DNA from: DATCTV01 sp964400685
Lineage (GTDB): Bacteria > Desulfobacterota > Desulfomonilia > UBA1062
DNA: 64,000 nucleotides
Assembly (NCBI GenBank): GCA_964400685.1
Contig: CAYNVT010000005.1
Coordinates: 1 to 64,000, forward strand
Direction: 5' to 3'
Numbering within the stretch: the first letter of the stretch is position 1; the number at the start of each line of letters is the position of its first letter. Positions 58,515-64,000 of this stretch are shown here, in pieces. The notes below the pieces were generated by a model. It searched no databases and was not told the origin of the DNA. It worked only from the letters and a program-made list of their open reading frames with translations. A program made the translations under genes and the position numbers.

Positions 58515-58871
58515 ATGGAAGACGGAAAAGAAGAATACAACCCATGCCTCACATGCGGGGCATGCTGCGCATATTTCAGGGTCTCGTTCTACTGGGGTGA
58601 ATGCGACGATGCAAAAGAGGGCGGGGTGCCTGCAGGGCTTACAGAGAAACTGAACGACTTCAGGGCTGTGATGAAAGGAACGAACTCTCCGAAGCCCAGA
58701 TGCATCGCTCTTGAAGGCGAGATAGGAAAGGCCGTACGCTGCACAATCTATGAGTGTCGTCCGCAGGTCTGCCGTGACATACCATTTTCGTGGGCAGATG
58801 GGTTTCCTGAAGAAAAATGCGACAAATCTCGAGCTGCCTGGGGCCTTAAAAAGCTCGAAAAGAACTTATAA
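58515..58871 (+). CDS. YkgJ-family cysteine-cluster protein
   Basis: A 118-residue protein with the YkgJ (CxxCGxCC) pattern: PCLTCGACCAYFRVSFYW near the start, then a later RCIALEGEIGKAVRCTIYECRPQVCRDI. These proteins are thought to bind Zn or an Fe-S cluster; the function is largely unknown. The start is ambiguous: ATG 58515 (used) or 58485, neither with a strong Shine-Dalgarno. It overlaps the convergent thioesterase gene by 6 nt. Confidence 0.8.
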   Translation: MEDGKEEYNPCLTCGACCAYFRVSFYWGECDDAKEGGVPAGLTEKLNDFRAVMKGTNSPKPRCIALEGEIGKAVRCTIYECRPQVCRDIPFSWADGFPEEKCDKSRAAWGLKKLEKNL

Positions 58872-59372
58872 TTCGCATTTGTCAGGATCTTTCTGACATG
58901 CTTCTTCCTTTTTTCTTTCATTCAGACGGTTTTGTCTTCTTTCAGTAGCCTCACGATTGCGTCTTTTTTCATTGTCGTTCCCGAGTATCAAAGCCGGGAT
59001 ATCTTTAGGTTTGAGATTTTCATCGAGTGCAACGAAAGTGAGATATGCCGAGGCAGTGTGTCTGATAGAGCCCGTAAAAATGTCTTCAGCCTCTACTCTC
59101 ACGCCTATTTCCATCGATGTCTTTCCGGCATGATTGATTGAGGCCCTCAAGGTAAGGAGATTCCCTATAAATACCGGGCTGAAGAAGCTGAGCCTGTCTA
59201 TAGATGCAGTTACGGCGTTTCCTGTCGAATGCCTTGCAGCGACAGTCCCTGCGGCGTCGTCAATCAGTTTCATTATGACGCCGCCGTGCACGTTTCCGGC
59301 GATATTTGCATCCTGAGGTGTCATCAGGTGGGACATCGACAATGAGGTTTCCTTAACGGTCTTAGCTCTCAT
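58866..59372 (-). CDS. acyl-CoA thioesterase (hotdog fold, YciA-like)
   Basis: A 168-residue thioesterase hydrolysing acyl-CoA to free acid and CoA. The hotdog signature is MTPQDANIAGNVHGGVIMKLIDDAAG (described in part; about 17-42) with the catalytic Asp and the NVHGG loop, then SIDRLSFFSPVFIGNLL. The core ends near residue 130 and is followed by a charged Arg/Lys/Glu-rich tail (EATERRQNRLNERKKE) unusual for the family. Shine-Dalgarno AGGAGG. It lies 73 nt downstream of the dehydratase operon in the same direction and may release its product. Confidence 0.88.
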   Translation of the reverse strand: MRAKTVKETSLSMSHLMTPQDANIAGNVHGGVIMKLIDDAAGTVAARHSTGNAVTASIDRLSFFSPVFIGNLLTLRASINHAGKTSMEIGVRVEAEDIFTGSIRHTASAYLTFVALDENLKPKDIPALILGNDNEKRRNREATERRQNRLNERKKEEACQKDPDKCEL

Positions 59373-59445
59373 TTTCCCTCCTTAACAATAATAGTTATCA
59401 ATATAGGTTAAAAAAATATCAAGTCAAGGCCGTGCAGTCATAAAT

Positions 59446-60963
59446 CTATTTATCAAGCCTTTTGGCCTTCATGACATTCTCCATGAAATGTTCCACCTGC
59501 TTCATCATTCCTGAATGAGAAACAATACGCGGATCAGAGAGGTCGTAATCAAGAATCAATAATGGTATTTTCAAAGCACGGCATTTTTCCCTCAGGATGC
59601 CGTTCATGGCCTGGCCGCCCTTGCAGCCCACATGGTTGGCGATCCACACCATGTCAAGGTCGAACTGCTTGTACATGCGGAAGATATCGTCAATGTAGTT
59701 TTCTGCCGGGCCGCGAGTATGGCGTACCATAGGTCCCTGCATGATGGTCTTTCCCCAGGTTTTAATCATGCTCTCGGGCGAAGTTGTATCGATTGGTTCA
59801 TGGTGATTGTATGTCATGCTGTCGTTGATGAGCGTTACTCCGTAGGTGCGCTCGGCCCAGTTGAAGATGTCTATGAAGTGCAGGAACGGGGGGTTCCATA
59901 GCACGGCGCGGTATCTTTCGTTTACCGTTGCCGGGATATTTTTCTTATAGTTCTCGCGGGCCATTTCAAGGAGTTTTTCATAATGGCGTATCGAGATCGG
60001 ATCACCGGCAGTGATGTTGAAATGCCACAGGTGGCTCAACCATACAGCCTCGGACGCCAGAGGAGCCGGTCGCGTCCTGATCATCTCCCACAGCTCTGTC
60101 TCCATCTCGAGCATACGGTTGCGTCCCAGGCATATCTCACGCAGGAGCTCCCAGTCGATTCGCCCGGGTGTGTGCTGCTCAAGCCAGGTGATCATGCCCA
60201 TGATGTCCCGGGCAAAGAGATTTTCGGCCCGTTCGTTGTAGAAGTTATAGGGTACGTCCAGTCGGTAGATAGGCAGGTCATAGGCCTTCTGGAGGAACGC
60301 ATACGATGCCGCCCCTGCGTCGCATGGCATGTTTGAGCTTACGATGGCGACTCCTTTCGGCATATGACCCATGAGAACCATGCCGACGGTGGCCTTGGGC
60401 AGGCTGCATGCATCAGGGTTCATGCCGGCATTCTCGGCCTCGTCGATATATTTAAGCGAAGCCTCCGGGTCTATTATGGGCAGCATGATCCCCATGGCCT
60501 CAAGGAGATATGATTTGAGCCCCATGGCTCGAGCGATATCATAGGGCACCAGGTCCTCGTTGATGACAAGGAGTTCGGGGAAAAATAGCATGCTTCGCAG
60601 CTGTTCCATAACACTCACCGCAACCGAATGCACCGTCATACAGATAGAGTCATGATACATGCCGGTCCTGGCCTTAACCAGTCGTCTGGCAAGCCCGTTG
60701 ACCCTCAAGAGGGTGAATATCCATGGGTTACTGATAATTGTGCGTATGAGGCCAAAAGGGCCGAGCTTAAGCACGGCCTCGATTATGAACTTGATGATCG
60801 CAGCCCAGGTGAGTCCCCAGTATTTTATAAATATGAGGGCATCCCTTGGATTTTGCGCATCAAAAAGATATCCGGCCAGTGAGTTCTGAAGAGAATTATT
60901 CACCAGCCCCCTTAGATTCATGAGCAGAGTCCTTATTTGTTTGGTGACATTATCCGTACCCAT
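59446..60963 (-). CDS. 2-hydroxyacyl-CoA dehydratase/benzoyl-CoA reductase-family subunit (paralog B)
   Basis: A 505-residue member of the HgdB/BcrC family, which hosts a [4Fe-4S] cluster and carries out ATP-primed radical dehydration of 2-hydroxyacyl-CoA (or ring reduction). Conserved cysteine regions are VSSNMPCDAGAASY and IANHVGCKGGQAMNGILREKC, and LLILDYDLSDPRI matches the family C-terminus. It is longer than typical HgdB by about 100 residues, with an added N-terminal helical region. The ATG at 60963 has AAGGAG at ideal spacing. It is closely similar along its length to the gene at 61887, on the other side of the activator. Confidence 0.88.
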   Translation of the reverse strand: MGTDNVTKQIRTLLMNLRGLVNNSLQNSLAGYLFDAQNPRDALIFIKYWGLTWAAIIKFIIEAVLKLGPFGLIRTIISNPWIFTLLRVNGLARRLVKARTGMYHDSICMTVHSVAVSVMEQLRSMLFFPELLVINEDLVPYDIARAMGLKSYLLEAMGIMLPIIDPEASLKYIDEAENAGMNPDACSLPKATVGMVLMGHMPKGVAIVSSNMPCDAGAASYAFLQKAYDLPIYRLDVPYNFYNERAENLFARDIMGMITWLEQHTPGRIDWELLREICLGRNRMLEMETELWEMIRTRPAPLASEAVWLSHLWHFNITAGDPISIRHYEKLLEMARENYKKNIPATVNERYRAVLWNPPFLHFIDIFNWAERTYGVTLINDSMTYNHHEPIDTTSPESMIKTWGKTIMQGPMVRHTRGPAENYIDDIFRMYKQFDLDMVWIANHVGCKGGQAMNGILREKCRALKIPLLILDYDLSDPRIVSHSGMMKQVEHFMENVMKAKRLDK

Positions 60964-61045
60964 GCAAACTCCTTTCTCCAAATTTCATGAGAATGCGATA
61001 AAAGCTTTATACATGCTCCTTGTAATCGCAAGCGTCAGGACAAGC

Positions 61046-61843
61046 TCAGGAAATCACTTTTTTACGTGCAAAGACCGCTGCTCCCAGGGCGCCTATGATC
61101 TGGGGGTCGACTGGAAGCGGCGTCACTTCCATGCTGATGATTTTAGAGAGCGCCTTCATTAGACCATGGTTTTTGGCGCAGCCTCCGGTGACCGTCACCT
61201 TAGGGTTCATACCGATGCGCTTAAGCAGAGTGAAGCAGCGTTTAGCCACTGCTGTCTGTATGCCGGCCGCGATTTCTTCAGGGGGGTTGCGCCTTGCCAG
61301 AAGGCTTATTACCTCGCTTTCCGCAAAGACGCTGCACTGTGCCGTAACAGGTATGATTTTCCGGGCAGTAAGAGAAAGACGTGAGAACTCGTCGAGGTCC
61401 ATACGGAAAGTGCGGCTCATGGCCTCAAAGAACCGTCCTGTGCCGGCGGCGCACTTATCGTTCATTGCGAACTCAAGAACCGAGCCGTCACTGTTTATGG
61501 ATATGGTCTTCACATCCTGTCCCCCAATATCGACAAGGGTCTTGATTCCAGGGTCGCAGGTAAATGTTCCCATTGCATGACAGCTGATCTCTGAGATGTT
61601 CTCGTTGGCGAAAGCGACCTCGTTTCTCCCGTAACCTGTTCCGATAAGGCAGGCCAGGTCCTTGTAGCCGTCAAGCCCGGGGACATCCTGACAGGCCTTT
61701 TCCAGGGCCAGACGCGATGTCAGTTCAGGGTCTATCTCACTCGATACAATAGAGGTGGCAATGATGGAACCGGTCTCATCAAGGATGACAACCTTGCCTG
61801 TCGTTGATCCCACGTCACATCCCCCGAAATACCTCTTTGCCAT
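61046..61843 (-). CDS. acyl-CoA dehydratase activase (BadF/BadG/HgdC-type ATPase)
   Basis: A 265-residue ASKHA-fold activator that uses ATP and a subunit-bridging [4Fe-4S] cluster to send one high-energy electron to the dehydratase. Motifs: GGCDVGSTTGKVVI (ATP-binding, about 5-18), ISCHAMG, LVDIGGQDVK, MNDKCAAGTGRFFEAM and QCSVFAESEVISLLA, the latter two carrying the cluster cysteines, then VTGGCAKN and QIIGALGAA. It lies between the two dehydratase subunits (43 and 82 nt gaps). Confidence 0.92.
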   Translation of the reverse strand: MAKRYFGGCDVGSTTGKVVILDETGSIIATSIVSSEIDPELTSRLALEKACQDVPGLDGYKDLACLIGTGYGRNEVAFANENISEISCHAMGTFTCDPGIKTLVDIGGQDVKTISINSDGSVLEFAMNDKCAAGTGRFFEAMSRTFRMDLDEFSRLSLTARKIIPVTAQCSVFAESEVISLLARRNPPEEIAAGIQTAVAKRCFTLLKRIGMNPKVTVTGGCAKNHGLMKALSKIISMEVTPLPVDPQIIGALGAAVFARKKVIS

Positions 61844-61886
61844 ATCCGCCTCCCGATGATTAATATTTATTAGTGTACTTTTTAAA

Positions 61887-63416
61887 TCATTTCTGTCCTG
61901 CCTGATCGAGCCGCTCGGCCTTCATGACATTCTCCATGAAATGCTCCACCTGCCGCATCATTCCGGCATGCGATACTATACGCTGATCAAGCAGGTCGTA
62001 ATCGAGGATGAGCAGCGGTATACCCCTGGCTCGGCACATCTCTCTCAGGATCCCGTTCATCGCCTGCCCGGTCTTGCAGCCTACATGGTTGGCCACCCAG
62101 ACCATGTCGAGATTGAACTGCTTGTACATGCGGAAGATATCATCAAGGAAGTTTTCCGCAGGTCCCCTGGTGTGGCGGACCATGGGCCCCTGCATGATGG
62201 TGCCGGCCAGCCCCTGCAGCATGGATTCTGGGGTCGAGGTGTCTATGGGTGTATGGTGATGATAGGTCATGCTGTCGTTCATAAGAGTCAATCCGTATGT
62301 CCGCTCGGCCCAGTTGAACAGGTCGATGAAATGAAAGAAGGGCGGATTCCAGAGAATCGCACGGTACTTCTCGTTAGGGGTGGCTGGAGCACCCTTCACA
62401 ATGTTCCTGCGTGCAAGCGCAACAAGCCGCTCAAAGCAGTCTATGGCGAACTTTTCTCCCGCCATGGTATTGAAATGCCAGAGATGGCCCAGGCACATGG
62501 CCTCGGCCGCTATGGGTGAAGGCCGCAAGCTAGCCATGTCCCAGAGCTCGAGCTCCATTTCCAGCATCCGGTTGCGTCCATTGCATATTTCGCGAAGACG
62601 CTCCCAGTCCATGCGACCCGGGGTGTGCTGTTCGAGGAAAGATATCATGCCTTTGAGGTCATCGACAAAAAGCCTTTCAGCACGCTCGTTTTGAAAATTA
62701 TACGGCACATCGAGACGGTATATAGGGATATTGAAGGCTTTCTGGATAAATGCATAGGAGCCTGCCCCTGCGTCACAGGGCATATTCGAGCTTACCATGG
62801 CCAGGCCCCGGGGCATATGCTTTTTAAGCACCATGCCCACGGTGGCCTTGGGAAGGCTGCAGGAATCAGGATTGATGCCCTCGTTTTCAGCCTCGTCAAT
62901 GTATTTCAGTGCCGCTTCAGGAAATAGCATGGGTAGGAGCATTCCCATTGACTCAAGCAGCCAGACCTTCAGCCCCATGGCGCGGGCGATGTCTGATGGC
63001 ACCAGATCCTCGTTTATGATCAGCTTCTCAGAATGGAAAATGATATTGTCGATCTGACTTGCGACCGAGAGGACTACGGTGTGGACCATCATGCATATGG
63101 CTTCGTGGTATGTCCCGCTGCGACCTCTGACAAGCCGCCGCGACAGACCGTTCACCCTCATCATGACAAATATCCAGGGGTGTTTAATCAGGACACGGAT
63201 AAGCCCTGCAGGACCCTTTTTAAACAGGAGCATGAAGGCGAGTCTGAAGATGACCAACCAGTTGAGCGTCCAGTATTTCAAATAAATTGATGCATCCTTC
63301 AGGTCTGAGGCATTTATGAGATACCCTGCCAGGGTGTTCTGTAGCAGGCCCTTAATCATTGCCGGCATATTTTTCAAGAGGTATCCTGATTGTGCAATAT
63401 AATTCCTTATCCCCAT
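61887..63416 (-). CDS. 2-hydroxyacyl-CoA dehydratase/benzoyl-CoA reductase-family subunit (paralog A)
   Basis: A 509-residue paralog of the gene at 59446. The shared motifs are VSSNMPCDAGAGSYAF, LDVPYNFQNERAE, VANHVGCKTGQAMNG and LLILDYDLLDQRI, plus an identical order of helices in the N-terminal extension. Because dehydratase enzymes of this type are usually two-subunit, A and B may form a heterodimer. They are more alike than classic HgdA and HgdB, so duplicate homodimers are also possible. First complete gene of the operon, 25 nt after the ferredoxin. Confidence 0.88.
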   Translation of the reverse strand: MGIRNYIAQSGYLLKNMPAMIKGLLQNTLAGYLINASDLKDASIYLKYWTLNWLVIFRLAFMLLFKKGPAGLIRVLIKHPWIFVMMRVNGLSRRLVRGRSGTYHEAICMMVHTVVLSVASQIDNIIFHSEKLIINEDLVPSDIARAMGLKVWLLESMGMLLPMLFPEAALKYIDEAENEGINPDSCSLPKATVGMVLKKHMPRGLAMVSSNMPCDAGAGSYAFIQKAFNIPIYRLDVPYNFQNERAERLFVDDLKGMISFLEQHTPGRMDWERLREICNGRNRMLEMELELWDMASLRPSPIAAEAMCLGHLWHFNTMAGEKFAIDCFERLVALARRNIVKGAPATPNEKYRAILWNPPFFHFIDLFNWAERTYGLTLMNDSMTYHHHTPIDTSTPESMLQGLAGTIMQGPMVRHTRGPAENFLDDIFRMYKQFNLDMVWVANHVGCKTGQAMNGILREMCRARGIPLLILDYDLLDQRIVSHAGMMRQVEHFMENVMKAERLDQAGQK

Positions 63417-63441
63417 TCCTGCTCCATTTAATGAATTCCCC

Positions 63442-64000
63442 TTAAAGTTCGGTTATCCATCCTTTGCCCTGGATTTTAACGACAAGTCTGGCCGAGGCCA
63501 GAAAAGCAGATCTCAGGGTTTCGGCCATCTCTATTTGCCTGGCCGGAACGAGCCTTAAAAAACCCTTTAAAAGTCCGCGCATGAAAGTTTGCGTTATGCT
63601 TTCGGGGTTATCGAATATCTGGTTCTGAAGAGTTCCGCGTTCAAGGCACTGGAGTATGACACGCTCAAACGTGGTCTCCGGGTGGATGAAACGACTTGTT
63701 CGCCTGTTAAGCGTGAGGCATTCTGTTTTACAGACAAGTGTGCAAACCCCGCATCCGAGGCAGAGTCCTTCATTGACAACGGCTTTTTTTGTCCTGGACG
63801 CAGAGGATGAATCAGCCTCAACCATTGTAATCGCGTTCACAGGACATGCCTTTTCGCATTTCGAGCACCCGGTGCAGCTCCCTTTATCGATGACGGCAAT
63901 AAAGCTCGAGGTGACGACAGTGTTGGGATAGCCGTGTCTTGTAATCCCCCTCAGCAGATTGCAGCAGCATGAGCAGCACTGGCAGATAAAGGTCACATTA
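63442..64000 (-). CDS. ferredoxin-type 4Fe-4S protein, 5' end beyond the window
   Basis: The frame is open to the right edge; the apparent GTG start at 63996 is internal. Visible from the edge: TFICQCCSCCCNLLRG, a dense cysteine block often seen in anaerobe ferredoxin-domain proteins, then two cluster motifs, CTGCSKCEKACPVNA and CLGCGVCTLVCKTE. A C-terminal region without cysteines ends WITEL. It lies 25 nt upstream of the dehydratase A gene and is probably the electron donor for the activator or another component of the pathway. Confidence 0.82.
   Translation of the reverse strand, partial: NVTFICQCCSCCCNLLRGITRHGYPNTVVTSSFIAVIDKGSCTGCSKCEKACPVNAITMVEADSSSASRTKKAVVNEGLCLGCGVCTLVCKTECLTLNRRTSRFIHPETTFERVILQCLERGTLQNQIFDNPESITQTFMRGLLKGFLRLVPARQIEMAETLRSAFLASARLVVKIQGKGWITEL

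Noticed and set aside
63994..63996. GTG at 63996 as the ferredoxin start
   Set aside because: The frame stays open to the window edge and the Cys-rich block is usually internal in such proteins.

Overview
The window looks like one chromosomal scaffold (a 10-base N gap lies at 10194-10203) from a Gram-negative anaerobe. An outer membrane is implied by an outer-membrane phospholipase A and about ten predicted lipoproteins. An anaerobic, acyl-CoA-centred metabolism is implied by 2-hydroxyacyl-CoA dehydratase with its activator, EtfAB with acyl-CoA dehydrogenase, 3-hydroxyacyl-CoA dehydrogenase, several ferredoxins and a DUF362 protein. The mix resembles deltaproteobacterial (Desulfobacterota) genomes. 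That placement is inference from gene content only. I saw no rRNA, tRNA, CRISPR array, transposase or phage gene.

Layout. 0-10.7 kb: DUF362 protein and 3-hydroxyacyl-CoA dehydrogenase, a beta-propeller lipoprotein, a Sel1/acyl-CoA dehydrogenase/EtfB/EtfA operon, a small Cys-rich ORF, a DUF4412-like protein and pyruvate kinase (interrupted by the N gap). 10.8-17 kb: an MFS exporter, then a leftward operon for alpha-glucoside use (GPH symporter, GH13 glucosidase, penicillin-binding-type serine hydrolase, small unknown). 17.2-22.9 kb: two paralogous lipoproteins joining a beta-trefoil-like domain to an M19 dipeptidase-like domain, and a multi-pass membrane protein. 22.9-28.8 kb: a leftward operon of class III aminotransferase, Tat-exported D-aminoacylase-like amidohydrolase, FGGY kinase and EEP-family hydrolase. 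29-32 kb: a PKD lipoprotein, a small unknown and a HAD-GDPD fusion lipoprotein.

32.5-47 kb holds the most striking block: four consecutive lipoproteins sharing one N-terminal head domain but carrying 6, 5 (PASTA), 19 and 9 repeat domains. The three PKD-type members share a C-terminal beta-sandwich tail ending in DDIxxTxWN. Strong terminators separate most of them. 47.2-52.5 kb: phospholipase A, a methyltransferase, a neutral ceramidase and a TetR regulator. 51.8-58.4 kb: a leftward operon (secreted unknown, GAF/PAS protein, nitroreductase, ferredoxin, membrane protein, TetR) preceded by a flavin-reductase/methyltransferase fusion. 58.5-64 kb: a YkgJ-type protein, an acyl-CoA thioesterase, and two paralogous 2-hydroxyacyl-CoA dehydratase subunits flanking their activator, with a ferredoxin running off the right edge.

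The best candidate for an undescribed regulatory system is a shared operator with core GTGAA-N6-TTCAC. It lies directly downstream of the -10 box in two well-formed promoters, one driving the aminotransferase/D-aminoacylase operon (28845-28894) and the other the neutral ceramidase (51760-51809). Each transcription unit encodes an exported N-acyl-amide hydrolase, and a TetR gene lies just upstream of the ceramidase. This suggests a small N-acyl-amide (lipid) degradation regulon.
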